The position numbers were made by a program, and so were the translations under genes. From contig CAYXVG010000042.1 of assembly GCA_964468205.1 (NCBI GenBank), positions 1 through 64,000 of the forward strand: DNA of 64,000 nt, given 5' to 3'. How positions within the stretch are numbered: the first letter of the stretch is position 1; each line of letters starts with the position of its first letter. This document shows positions 25,524 to 34,354 of this stretch, piece after piece. The notes under the pieces were generated by a model. The model ran no database searches and was not told the origin of the DNA. It saw nothing but the letters and a program-made list of their open reading frames with translations. This DNA is from CAWELS01 sp964468205 (GTDB lineage Bacteria; Acidobacteriota; Terriglobia; Bryobacterales; Bryobacteraceae).

Positions 25524-26993
25524 ATGGGCATAAGGCTTATCATTCTGTTCGCTATTGTCGGAGTCTTGGCCCTGGTGGCTCTGTTCCGGCCGAAGATCGG
25601 CCTGTTCGGCTATATCTGGTTCGCTGTGCTACGGCCGGATTTTCTGGCTTGGGCCCCCCACGAATACCCGCTGTCGTTCATCCTCGCGGTGGCGACACTG
25701 ATAGGCGTCGCCATTCATGTCCCAGGCCGCGTTGTTTATGTGTTCTCCAGCCCCATTACCCGCTTGATACTTCTGCTGCAGGCGCCGGTAATGCTGTCCT
25801 GCGTGCTCGCCGTGAATCCCGCCCTCACCTGGATGCCGCTGTCGCTGTATTGGCGCATGCTGGTCATGGCGCTGATCGTGGTGATGCTGGTCGAGACGAA
25901 GAAAGACCTCATGGTTCTGGCGATCGTTATTGGCGGCTCGCTTGGCGCTCTGGCCGCCAAAATGGGACTTGCCGGGCTGCTTGCCGGCGGCGTCCAATAT
26001 GCCGCGGGCTATGGAGGGATGCTCTCCGACAACAACACATACGCACTTGCGCTCGCGATGGGCGTGCCGATCTGCTGGTATCTCAAGGACGCCGTGAAGC
26101 CTGTCTGGATGAAAGCCGGCTTTGTGATGATCGCGATCCTATCCGTTCCCGGCGTGTTGATGACCTATTCCCGGGGCGCCACGATTTCGCTGGGAGTTGG
26201 AGTTATGCTGATCGCCGTTCGCTCCAAACAAAAGGCGGCGGTGGGGCTTCTAACGCTCGTCATGGCGATGGGACTCCTCGCCTTTCTTGGGCCGAGCTTC
26301 TCGGAGCGCCTGGCGACCGTGAGCAATCCCACCGAAGAGGCATCCGCTAATGCCAGAATCATCATGGCCAAGGCGGGGCTTAAGCTGGCTGCCGACTACC
26401 CGCTGTTTGGCGTCGGATTCGGCGGCCTGAACCAGCAAATGGTTATCGGGAGATACATCTCGCCAGACGTCTCGATTGAGAAGCTATTTATTCACAACAC
26501 CTACCTGCAGATGTTGGCCGACTCCGGCATCTTCGCCATGATACTCTACATAGCGCTCCTCGCCACGGCGCTCTGGATGCTGCAGATGTCCTATTGGCGG
26601 GTGAAGAAATATCCGGAGTTCGCTCCGTATCCGCTGATGCTGCAGACCTCGCTGATCGTGTTCTCTATCGACGCCCTCGTGCTCTCCCGAGTCTCCTTCG
26701 ACATCACGTACATCTTGTTGGCTATGTCGGCTGCGTGGCTGCGGCTAGAGCCCTTCTATCTAAGGTCGGAGGCGCCGGCGATGGGGCCGGCAAGGAACGT
26801 CGAGCCTGCTGTCGTCCCGCTGTCGGAGGCGCCGGCGCCCGCCCCGCTCAGCCAGCGGCAACCGGACACCCCCCTGAGCGCAAGAGAGCCGATTGCGCCG
26901 CTCAGCCAGCGGCAGCCGGATGTCGGAATTGCCTCCAGACGGGCGGCGGAACTGCGACAGGATAAGGACACTCCCGGCCTCGCCTCCTCGTAG
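25524..26993 (+). CDS. O-antigen/O-glycosylation ligase-like membrane protein, exosortase-associated
   Basis: Protein of 489 residues with ten or more membrane helices. It resembles the exosortase A-associated O-glycosylation ligase group of the Wzy_C superfamily. The second half has a loop with FGVGFGGLNQQM and FIHNTYLQMLADSG, the ligase-type HNxYLQxLAxxG motif, at about residues 295-335. After the last helix (about residue 415) a non-membrane tail contains three nine-residue repeats of the form PLSxRxPxx. The ATG at 25524 has no strong ribosome-binding site. It is the last gene of the EPS cluster on this strand. Confidence 0.88.
   Translation: MGIRLIILFAIVGVLALVALFRPKIGLFGYIWFAVLRPDFLAWAPHEYPLSFILAVATLIGVAIHVPGRVVYVFSSPITRLILLLQAPVMLSCVLAVNPALTWMPLSLYWRMLVMALIVVMLVETKKDLMVLAIVIGGSLGALAAKMGLAGLLAGGVQYAAGYGGMLSDNNTYALALAMGVPICWYLKDAVKPVWMKAGFVMIAILSVPGVLMTYSRGATISLGVGVMLIAVRSKQKAAVGLLTLVMAMGLLAFLGPSFSERLATVSNPTEEASANARIIMAKAGLKLAADYPLFGVGFGGLNQQMVIGRYISPDVSIEKLFIHNTYLQMLADSGIFAMILYIALLATALWMLQMSYWRVKKYPEFAPYPLMLQTSLIVFSIDALVLSRVSFDITYILLAMSAAWLRLEPFYLRSEAPAMGPARNVEPAVVPLSEAPAPAPLSQRQPDTPLSAREPIAPLSQRQPDVGIASRRAAELRQDKDTPGLASS
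26844..26924 (+). repeat. three 27-bp tandem repeats in the ligase tail
   Basis: Units at 26844-26870, 26871-26897 and 26898-26924. They encode PLSQRQPDT, PLSAREPIA and PLSQRQPDV; the first and third are nearly identical in DNA, the second is diverged. In-frame, so copy number changes would alter only tail length. Confidence 0.8.
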
Positions 26994-27022
26994 CACGGCT
27001 CGCTCAGCAAGCCGGGTACGGC

Positions 27023-27505
27023 TCAGAAATGCCGGTGGATTGACCGCACTTTCCCCACGGCAACCTCGCCGTTCCAGTTGACAACCTGTCCCGCGAGAAC
27101 GCTGACCAGCCGGTCTTTCACCCGCACCGTCGCGCGGCCTTCGACCACCAGCAAGCGGCCCGCCTCCGTGTCAAATTGATACTCACCTTCCGCCCGTACG
27201 GTTACCATCGTCTCGCGAAAGACGAGGTTGACCGTGTGCCTGCCGCACTGTTCGGAACACTCGAGCCGGCAAGACCCGTCTTCGACGGCGACGAAAGGCA
27301 TCTCGGGGCGCGCGTCAAGGACACGCACGACCGCTCCGGGGGCGATATGAAGCGCCGTGCCGGGTTGCAGTATCAGCGCACTGCCCTCGCCCCGGGCAAA
27401 CATCGAGGCGCACAGCAGAATCGGGACGAGACGAGCGGCGAAAGTCACAAGGGCATTGTGAAGGCTTAATCCGTACGACGGCAGGCCCAGCGAAGCCAGG
27501 ACCAT
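27023..27505 (-). CDS. FecR-like secreted protein
   Basis: Protein of 160 residues with a signal-like hydrophobic segment (about 22-40, ending FARGEGSA) and a beta-rich domain. The pattern LQPGTALHIAPGAVVRVLDAR followed by VTVRAEGEYQFDTEAGRLLVVEGRATVR resembles FecR/DUF4880-type repeated beta-helix domains. Two cysteines (CRLECSEQC) could form a disulfide or bind metal. Its role is unknown. The start could be a downstream GTG. It lies convergent with the ligase gene, 29 bases apart. Confidence 0.6.
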   Translation of the reverse strand: MVLASLGLPSYGLSLHNALVTFAARLVPILLCASMFARGEGSALILQPGTALHIAPGAVVRVLDARPEMPFVAVEDGSCRLECSEQCGRHTVNLVFRETMVTVRAEGEYQFDTEAGRLLVVEGRATVRVKDRLVSVLAGQVVNWNGEVAVGKVRSIHRHF

Positions 27506-27575
27506 GGGGCATCAGTACTAGACAAGGTATTACCGCCAGGGGACGGCCTAAGGGGATTCCGGGTGGGCGGGCGTT

Positions 27576-28874
27576 CTACCGGACGCGCTTGCGCTGCTCA
27601 TACGCTTTCTCGAAAGCGCCAATGTGCGGAATGATCGATTCGCCGGATTGTCCCCAGCCGAAATCGAGCCGGATCATCTGGACCCAAGGTATCAGGATCC
27701 TGAGTCCCACCCCGCCACCGCCAATGAAGTTCCGGCTGAAATCGTCCCCTTCATTCCAAGCCGTACTCAGGTCCCCAAAGGCGGCTAACTGGAGTCCTGC
27801 GCGGAGCCGTAAACCGCGGAATCTGAGCGGCTTGGGCTTGACCAGCGTGTAGCGGTACTCGAGCGTATTGAGCATCTGGTTCTTCCCGTGACGGGAGTCG
27901 AACTCCCAGCCCCGTTGGCTGTTCGTGCCGCCAATATGGAAATCGGCGTAGACCGGTATGTCTTTGCCGACCCCGACAACGCCGGACTGAAGGGTCATTA
28001 GCGAGAACAGAGCCAGCGTATGGCGATCGGCGATCGGTTGATAGCGGCGGAGATCGATATCGGCGCGCCAGAATTCGCCATCACCGAAGCTGCGCGTCAC
28101 GTCAAGGCTGTTCTGCCAACCCCGGGTCGGCATGAACCATGAGTTCCGGTTGTCGTAGGCGGCAAAGAAACCGGGGGCGTAGAGGAAATCCCGGTTGCTG
28201 GGGTTGTTCGTGATGCCATCTTGATTGCTGCTAATGCTGAAGAGCTTGATCAAGGCGCCCGCGCTGAAAGCGTTGGAGAAGTAGCGGCCCAGGTATAGCT
28301 GAGGGTCAAACGCATTTTCATCGAAATTGTCCGTCTCATTGAACCGATTCCGCCACATGAAGCGGGTGTGGTAGCGGAGCGGATCACGAAGTCGCCACTG
28401 ACTGGTAAACAGGGTTTCCGAGTTCGTCGTGCCGCCGCCTTGGACATATGTGGAAAGATGCGCGGGGACGTCGCCGGGATTGGCCCACTTGACACCGCCT
28501 CCGATGGCGACACCGCTTTCGCCGGTGATCTCGATGCTCGGATACGGAAAAATCCGTGAGATCTCATCGAGGTTGAACTCGATTGCCACGCCGCCCTCTT
28601 CCGGCAGGGCCCGAGCGTCCAGTGCGCTGAAGACCGCTAACCGGTCAAGGTACTCCAGGTCCTTCCTAAGATTCGCCTCGGAGAACTGCCGGCCGGGCTC
28701 GGACACGATCTGCCGCCGTACCCGGCTTTCCGGCGTGTAGCGCAACCCGTTGATGCGAATAGCCTTGATCGTGCGGCCCTCGAGTGGCTCATACTGCTGG
28801 GCGAAGACCGGGAGGCTACTGGAAAGCAACACGAGGACCACGGTAAGGAGGGTCTCTGGAATCGCAAGGCACAA
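27576..28874 (-). CDS. short Omp85/BamA-family outer membrane protein (one POTRA)
   Basis: Protein of 432 residues with a signal peptide (to about residue 25, FAQ), a single POTRA-like domain (about 34-105: IKAIRINGLRYTPESRVRRQI, then the LEYLDRLAVFSALDA helix) and a 300-residue barrel of short amphipathic strands. It resembles compact Omp85 proteins rather than BamA with five POTRAs. The C-terminus runs 20-odd residues past the last strand-like segment (MIRLDFGWG) and lacks a terminal Phe. The start is a TTG; no better start is seen. Function could be protein insertion, secretion or lipid transport. Confidence 0.75.
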   Translation of the reverse strand: MCLAIPETLLTVVLVLLSSSLPVFAQQYEPLEGRTIKAIRINGLRYTPESRVRRQIVSEPGRQFSEANLRKDLEYLDRLAVFSALDARALPEEGGVAIEFNLDEISRIFPYPSIEITGESGVAIGGGVKWANPGDVPAHLSTYVQGGGTTNSETLFTSQWRLRDPLRYHTRFMWRNRFNETDNFDENAFDPQLYLGRYFSNAFSAGALIKLFSISSNQDGITNNPSNRDFLYAPGFFAAYDNRNSWFMPTRGWQNSLDVTRSFGDGEFWRADIDLRRYQPIADRHTLALFSLMTLQSGVVGVGKDIPVYADFHIGGTNSQRGWEFDSRHGKNQMLNTLEYRYTLVKPKPLRFRGLRLRAGLQLAAFGDLSTAWNEGDDFSRNFIGGGGVGLRILIPWVQMIRLDFGWGQSGESIIPHIGAFEKAYEQRKRVR

Positions 28875-28996
28875 ACTCTAATATTACAGTAGAGAGGCTG
28901 AAACAGTCGTGAATCTTTGGTAACTGGGGTTTGACGAGGATGGTGTCGAACAGCCAGCATAAGAGGAAGTCCTACTTCTGGATTGGGAACTCAACT

Positions 28997-30307
28997 ATGG
29001 CGAGAATCCTTTGTACCATGGCCGCGACGCTGCTTCTCTACTCGGTCCTTCCCGGCGCCGATATCAGCGGGGCTCTCAAGCCGGAGATCTCTTCGCTCGA
29101 GGAGCTATACAAGCACCTGCACCGGAATCCGGAACTCTCTTACCGGGAAAGGGAGACCGCCGCGCGAATCGCGGCTGAACTGACCGCGGCCGGGTTTGAC
29201 GTGACTACCGGAGTCGGCGGAACCGGCGTTGTTGGGGTACTGCGAAACGGGCCGGGAAAGACGGTGCTGGTCCGAACGGACCTCGATGCTCTCCCGGTAA
29301 TCGAGGATACGGGGCGGCCCTACGCCAGCACGATCCGGACACAGGACGAGAACGGTAGCGAGGTCGGCGTCATGCACGCCTGCGGGCACGACATGCACAT
29401 GACATCGTTTATTGGCACCGCGCGGACACTCGCCCGGTTGAAGGACCAATGGAGCGGCGTCCTGGTGTTCGTAGGCCAGCCGGCCGAGGAGCGCGGGGGC
29501 GGCGCCCGCGCAATGTTGAAGGACGGACTATACGAGCGATTCCCAACGCCGGACTATGCGGTGGCCTTGCATGTGGCCGCCTCGATGAAGGCCGGTACCA
29601 TCGGGTATCGCCCTGGTTACGCGCTCGCCAATGTCGATTCGGTGGACATCAAGGTCAAAGGAACCGGCGGCCACGGAGCCTATCCTCACCAGTCGAAGGA
29701 CCCAATCGTCCTCGCCGCCCAGATCATCCTGGCCCTGCAGACCATCGCCAGCCGCGAAACTGACCCGCAGGACGCGGTTGTGGTCACGGCCGGTTCCATC
29801 CACGGCGGCACGAAGCATAACATCATTCCGGCGGAAGTCGATCTTCAGCTAACGGTCCGGAGCTACTCCGATGAGACCCGGGACCGCGTGCTCGACTCCA
29901 TCCGGCGCATAGCGGTGAATACCGCCCGGGCATTTGGGATGCCGGAGGATAGGCTGCCTGAAGTGAGCGGGTCGACGGAGTACACTCCGGCGACTTACAA
30001 TAGCCCGGAACTAGGCCGCCGCCTTCTCCCGGCCTGGGAAGAGGCCCTCGGCGCCGAGAATGTGATTGAGGTTCCGGCGGTGATGGGCGGGGAGGACTTT
30101 TCGGAGTACGGCCGCACGAGCGAGAAAGTGCCGATTTTCATGTTCTGGTTAGGAACGGTTGGTGAAGAGCGCCTGCGCACCGCCGAGGATGCGGGCGAAG
30201 GACTGCCAGGTCTGCACTCGCCGCTCTTCTGGCCGACTATCCATCCGACCATCGAGACGGGCGTCAAGGCGATGACCGCCTCGGTGCTCGAGTTGCTAGG
30301 GAAATAG
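28997..30307 (+). CDS. M20D-type amidohydrolase, secreted
   Basis: Metal-dependent amidohydrolase (IAA-Leu/hippurate hydrolase type, M20 family) of 436 residues. Signal peptide first (MARILCTMAATLLLYSVLPGAD), then the catalytic domain with VRTDLDALP and the metal motif HACGHDMHM (about residues 128-136). A dimerisation lid domain follows, and VMGGEDFSEY supplies the last metal-ligand motif. The family hydrolyses N-acyl amino acids. The frame is open from 28931 (TTG), but the ATG at 28997 gives a proper signal peptide. Divergent from the Omp85-like gene. Substrate unknown. Confidence 0.85.
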   Translation: MARILCTMAATLLLYSVLPGADISGALKPEISSLEELYKHLHRNPELSYRERETAARIAAELTAAGFDVTTGVGGTGVVGVLRNGPGKTVLVRTDLDALPVIEDTGRPYASTIRTQDENGSEVGVMHACGHDMHMTSFIGTARTLARLKDQWSGVLVFVGQPAEERGGGARAMLKDGLYERFPTPDYAVALHVAASMKAGTIGYRPGYALANVDSVDIKVKGTGGHGAYPHQSKDPIVLAAQIILALQTIASRETDPQDAVVVTAGSIHGGTKHNIIPAEVDLQLTVRSYSDETRDRVLDSIRRIAVNTARAFGMPEDRLPEVSGSTEYTPATYNSPELGRRLLPAWEEALGAENVIEVPAVMGGEDFSEYGRTSEKVPIFMFWLGTVGEERLRTAEDAGEGLPGLHSPLFWPTIHPTIETGVKAMTASVLELLGK

Positions 30308-30367
30308 ACGGACAACGCCGTACGCCGTGCAACGGACGAGACCGGGCATAACCCTGGTGGACCTTGA

Positions 30368-30956
30368 TTGGCGGGTTATACCGCTCACGATATAGTGGAG
30401 CAGGTGCTTCCGCGGATCATCGTCCTGCCAGTCCTGTCGCCTTTCGTCCTGCCAGCGCAGAAACAGAGCGCTCTGCCGCGCTGGTTCCAGTTCGGAATCG
30501 AGGAGCGAGCCCGGTTCGAGGGCTTCACCGGACCCGCCTTCGGGCGCGGCCAAGATGACGCATATCTGCTCAACCGTCTCCGCTGCAACGTAACCCTTGT
30601 GCCGGCCGATTGGCTTCGTTTCGCCATTCAGGTGCAGGACTCCCGCTCGGCCTGGCGCCGGCGCCCGGCGCCAGGCAAGGTGCACAACCCGTTCGATATC
30701 CGGGAAGCGATGGTGGACCTGGGCAATTGGGATGGGGGCTGGTATTTGCGCGCCGGCCGGCAGGTGTTTGCCTACGGAGACGAGCGGCTGCTCGGTCCGG
30801 GTCCGTGGTCGAACGTCCCGAGGGTTTTTGGCGGGGCCAGGTGTTCTTCTGGCGGGCTATGCGCACCTGTTTCCCGGTGAGTATCTCTTGCAGTCGAGCC
30901 CCGGCGGCCCGACCACTTACGGTTTCGTCCAGTTGGTATTGACCCTGGCCTTGTAA
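30368..30956 (+). pseudogene. remnant of alginate_export-type porin with internal deletion and frameshift
   Basis: The first 160 or so codons encode the N-terminus of the alginate-export barrel family: WFQFGIEERARFEGFTGPAF, DDAYLLNRLRC, GRQVFAYGDERLLGPGPWSNV. The frame is then lost near 30825. A different frame (about 30830-30956) encodes a typical C-terminal end of the same family, LLAGYAHLFPGEYLLQSSPG followed by TYGFVQLVLTL. About 250 barrel residues are missing between the two. Reading N- and C-terminal fragments of one family in adjacent frames points to an internal deletion plus frameshift. Function would have been polysaccharide or small-solute export. Confidence 0.65.
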
Positions 30957-31072
30957 CCGCCGGAAGGGACAGTGAGGCCGGCGCGGAATGAGGAACCAGG
31001 CGGCGCTGCTGTGGGGTGCTTGACTGCCGGCGCGGGCTGCCAGCAAACAGGCGGCGGTTGGCGGTCCTTAGT

Positions 31073-32869
31073 TCAGACGTCCAACCCGACGCTGCGCATC
31101 AGTTCGATAGCGTTCGAGTGCTCCACGATCCCCGGTCGAAGCTTGTAGTCGAACTTCATCTTCCCGTCCTCGAGATGGTCTTGAAAATGTACGTTGCGGA
31201 CACGGGGAACGAGATCGTCCTCAATGTGCGCGATGGCCAGATCGTGCGTCGTCACAAGGCCGAGGGCGCCGTCGTTCACGAGCCGCCGGACAATCGCCTC
31301 GGCGCCGATCTTGCGGTCATGGGAATTAGTGCCATGAAGCAATTCATCCATCAGGAAGAGCAGAGTGGACCCCCCGTTCGTCATGTCCATGAGCTGCCGG
31401 ATGCGGGTGATTTCGGCGTAGAAACGCGAAACGCCGCTCTGCAGCGAATCGGTAACGCGGATGGAGGCGCCCACTGCGAGGCGGGTCAAGTGCAAGGAAT
31501 CGGCCCGGACCGGGGCGCCGGCGAGAGCCAGCACGGCGTTTACGCCGACTGTCCGCAACAGAGTGCTCTTGCCCGACATATTCGACCCGCTGACCAGCAG
31601 CACCTGGCGCTCCGCGTCAAGACTCACATCGTTTCGCACCACCCGCTCCTCGGCAATGAGCGGGTGTCCGATCTGCAGCGCTTCAAAGCGCGGCGGACCG
31701 TCAACAAACTCCGGGAACGGATCCGCCGGGTGCTCGAAGGAGTAGCCTGCAAGCGAGCATAGCGCCTCGAACTCGCCCACTGCGGCCAGCCACTCGCGCA
31801 GGTGGGGGCCGGTCTTCTTGCGCCACGTTTCCACGGCGAAAGCGAGTTGGGTGGCCCAGAGCAGGGGCGGACCTATCAGGCGCACCAGCAAGTGGTCACG
31901 GGAGTCGAGCATCTCCACCAGGCGGTCGAGGCGGCCGATCCGTTTGGACGGCGGCAAACCTTCAATATCGAGGGCCCGCTGCAAGCTCGCCAGGCGCCGG
32001 CACTCAAAGCGCTGGCGCTCGAGACGGTGGAGAACCTTTGCGAGAATCGCCAGATCGTGGGCCGGTTGCTCCACCGCCGCGATGACTTCGAGGACCCGCT
32101 GCCGGTGGAGGATACCGAAGACTCCCACGGCCGCCAGCGAGATCAGGAGCGGAAGCGGTGGAAGCCAGCCGGCAAAGGCCGCGGTGGCGCAAACAAGGAC
32201 GACTGCCGCAATCAGAGCGGCCAGCAAGCGCAGGCGGGGGGAGTCGAGAATAGGCGGCGCTTCACCCCACTTGGGCAGCGCACCCGCGTGGACGCCGCGG
32301 CGCACATCTTCACCCATCACAGCGAGGTCTTCGCGAAGATCGAGCTGGCCGCGAAGTTCAGCCACGGCTTCCTGGCGCTCCCGAATCTCTTCCGGCGAGG
32401 CCGGGTTCAGGAGCCAGTAGGCGAGCGTGCGCTGTCCGGCCAGGGTGCGCCCGGAGCAGAGCAGCTCGAAAAGGCTGCCCTTTCCAAAGAGATCGAGATC
32501 GTTCGCGTAGGGGTGGGCTTCACCGAGGAAGCGTTCGCCGCAGTAGCCCTTGCCCTGCCAGCGGCCTTCCAGGCGTTCGAGGCCGCGTTCGTAGAACTCC
32601 GCCGCCCGTTCGGCGCGCGAGCGGGCCCGGCGCAGTTTTTCGTGGACGACCGCGAGGACGATAAAACCGGCGACGGGAACCGCCAGCCAGAAGGGAGCCA
32701 GCCGATGCTCAGCGAAAGCAAGCCATCCGGCCGCGAGAACGAGGATCGCCATCGCCAGCCGGGCATACCCATACAAGCGGTCCACATCTCCGTAGCGCTT
32801 GGCGCGAGCTTTGCGCGCACGCATCCGCTGGGTGTACTCGGCATGGGGGGAAGGCAAGGTAATCTCCAA
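31073..32869 (-). CDS. MutS-related ATPase with N-terminal membrane segments
   Basis: Protein of 598 residues. After an N-terminal basic segment come two hydrophobic helices (about residues 33-75), then another pair (about 205-245) and a MutS lever/clamp-like helical part. The C-terminal MutS ATPase domain (domain V) has Walker A SGSNMSGKSTLL and Walker B LLFLMDELLHGTNSHDR. Mismatch-binding domain I and connector domain II are absent, so it is not a repair MutS. Such membrane MutS-like proteins are known in Bacteroidota/Acidobacteriota without a firm function. Start is TTG; a later Met is possible. A true mutS lies at 49027. Confidence 0.85.
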   Translation of the reverse strand: MEITLPSPHAEYTQRMRARKARAKRYGDVDRLYGYARLAMAILVLAAGWLAFAEHRLAPFWLAVPVAGFIVLAVVHEKLRRARSRAERAAEFYERGLERLEGRWQGKGYCGERFLGEAHPYANDLDLFGKGSLFELLCSGRTLAGQRTLAYWLLNPASPEEIRERQEAVAELRGQLDLREDLAVMGEDVRRGVHAGALPKWGEAPPILDSPRLRLLAALIAAVVLVCATAAFAGWLPPLPLLISLAAVGVFGILHRQRVLEVIAAVEQPAHDLAILAKVLHRLERQRFECRRLASLQRALDIEGLPPSKRIGRLDRLVEMLDSRDHLLVRLIGPPLLWATQLAFAVETWRKKTGPHLREWLAAVGEFEALCSLAGYSFEHPADPFPEFVDGPPRFEALQIGHPLIAEERVVRNDVSLDAERQVLLVSGSNMSGKSTLLRTVGVNAVLALAGAPVRADSLHLTRLAVGASIRVTDSLQSGVSRFYAEITRIRQLMDMTNGGSTLLFLMDELLHGTNSHDRKIGAEAIVRRLVNDGALGLVTTHDLAIAHIEDDLVPRVRNVHFQDHLEDGKMKFDYKLRPGIVEHSNAIELMRSVGLDV

Positions 32870-33015
32870 TTCCTATCTTACGAGGGAAAATGCTGTGTGC
32901 AATGCCGCCCTCCCCTGCGAATTTTCTTAGAGCGGCCCGGGAATAGCCGTTACAGCGGCAAGAAGACCGCCGCCCTCGTTGTGTTCCACAATAGAGTAAG
33001 ACAAAGGAGGGCGCC

Positions 33016-34137
33016 ATGGATGTGTTGACACGACGTGAGCTCTTCGCGCTGGCCGGAGGAGTTCCGCTGCTCGGGAGCGAAGCCCCAGCCGCGCCTGTGT
33101 CCATTGCGCGCTGCGCCTCCTACCGCGGCGACGTTGCGGGTGTGATGGGAACGATGTTTGACCAGCTCGGCGGTCTCGGAGGGTTGGTGCGGGGCAAAAC
33201 CGTCGCGGTGAAGCTCAACATGACTGGCAGCCCGGCGCTCCGTATTGGCGGGCGCCCGCTCGGGGTGACACACTACAGCCATCCGAAGGTCGTCGGGGCG
33301 TTGGTGCACCACTTGGGGCGGGCGGGCGCAAAGCGCATCCGTTTGATCGAGAGCGCTTACGGAACCGATGCGCCGATCGAGGAGTTCATGCTTGATTCCG
33401 GCTGGAATGTCCGGTCTCTACAGCGCGCGGCGGGCAGGGTGGAATTCGAGAACACGAATACCGCCGGGGCCGGCCAACGCTACGCCCGGTTTCCTGTTCC
33501 TCGCGGGTCAGTCATCTTTCCCGCGTACGACCTGAATCACTCCTACGCCGATACTGACGTGTTCGTTTCGGTCGCAAAGCTGAAGGAGCACGAAACGTGC
33601 GGCATCACGCTCACGCTGAAGAACTGCTTCGGCAACCTTCCGGCTTCTGTATATGGCGATGACGCCGGCGAAACGGAGCCAAACGAGCGGCCCGAGAAGG
33701 GCCGCCTGCTCGTGTGCCACATGGGGAAACGCCAGCCGTCGCGCAGCGCGCCGGCTGAAATCGATGCCAGTTCCAGCCGCGACGCGGGCTATCGCGTTCC
33801 CCGGATCACGGCCGAACTCTGCGCCGCCCGTCCGGTTCACCTGGCCATTATCGATGGAGTGGAGTCGATCGCCGGGGGCGAGGGGCCATGGATTTCGGGC
33901 GTACGCCCGGTCTCGCCCGGGGTGTTGATCGCCGGCCTCAATCCTGTCTCCACCGACGCCGTGGGCGCCGCCGTGATGGGATTCGACCCCCGCGCCGTTC
34001 GCGGTGAGCCGCCGTTTGCGACTTGCGACAATACATTGCTGCTGGCTGAGCGCCTCGGAGTGGGATCGGCCGACCTCGATCGGATTGAGGTACGCGGCGC
34101 CCCAACCGCAGAGGTCCGGTTCCCGTTTTCGGTCTGA
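33016..34137 (+). CDS. DUF362 domain protein with Tat-like leader
   Basis: Protein of 373 residues from the DUF362 family. The N-terminus MDVLTRRELFALAGGVPLL has paired arginines followed by a hydrophobic stretch, fitting a Tat signal. The DUF362 core is recognisable (TVAVKLNMTG, HYSHPKVVGALVHHLG, DVFVSVAKLKEHETCGITLTLKNCFG). No ferredoxin-like cysteine cluster, seen in some DUF362 proteins, is present. Role unknown. A strong ribosome-binding site (AAAGGAGGG) precedes the ATG. It stands alone between a MutS-like gene and cdaA. Confidence 0.85.
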   Translation: MDVLTRRELFALAGGVPLLGSEAPAAPVSIARCASYRGDVAGVMGTMFDQLGGLGGLVRGKTVAVKLNMTGSPALRIGGRPLGVTHYSHPKVVGALVHHLGRAGAKRIRLIESAYGTDAPIEEFMLDSGWNVRSLQRAAGRVEFENTNTAGAGQRYARFPVPRGSVIFPAYDLNHSYADTDVFVSVAKLKEHETCGITLTLKNCFGNLPASVYGDDAGETEPNERPEKGRLLVCHMGKRQPSRSAPAEIDASSSRDAGYRVPRITAELCAARPVHLAIIDGVESIAGGEGPWISGVRPVSPGVLIAGLNPVSTDAVGAAVMGFDPRAVRGEPPFATCDNTLLLAERLGVGSADLDRIEVRGAPTAEVRFPFSV

Positions 34138-34306
34138 GGCGGGTTTGCGGCTGCGTGACGCAATACCGATTACTGCACCGGGAGGCCAGTTTGTCCTCTC
34201 GCGCATGCGTCCTCAGGGCCGGGACACAGCCCTTGGCCCGGAGGGGAGGGGCGAGAAAAACTTCTGAGATTCCAACGTCTTGTAGAGGAACCCAGGCCGA
34301 TTCCGG

Positions 34307-34312
34307 TACAAT
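34307..34312 (+). promoter_or_regulatory. -10 element TACAAT upstream of cdaA
   Basis: TACAAT 43 bases before the ATG at 34355. A transcription start near 34319 would lie after the GTG at 34316, supporting the ATG at 34355 as the cdaA start. No clear -35 at normal spacing. Confidence 0.4.
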
Positions 34313-34354
34313 TGAGTGTTTTGGGGGGAAGCGCAGCCGCCGGACGAAGCGCCC

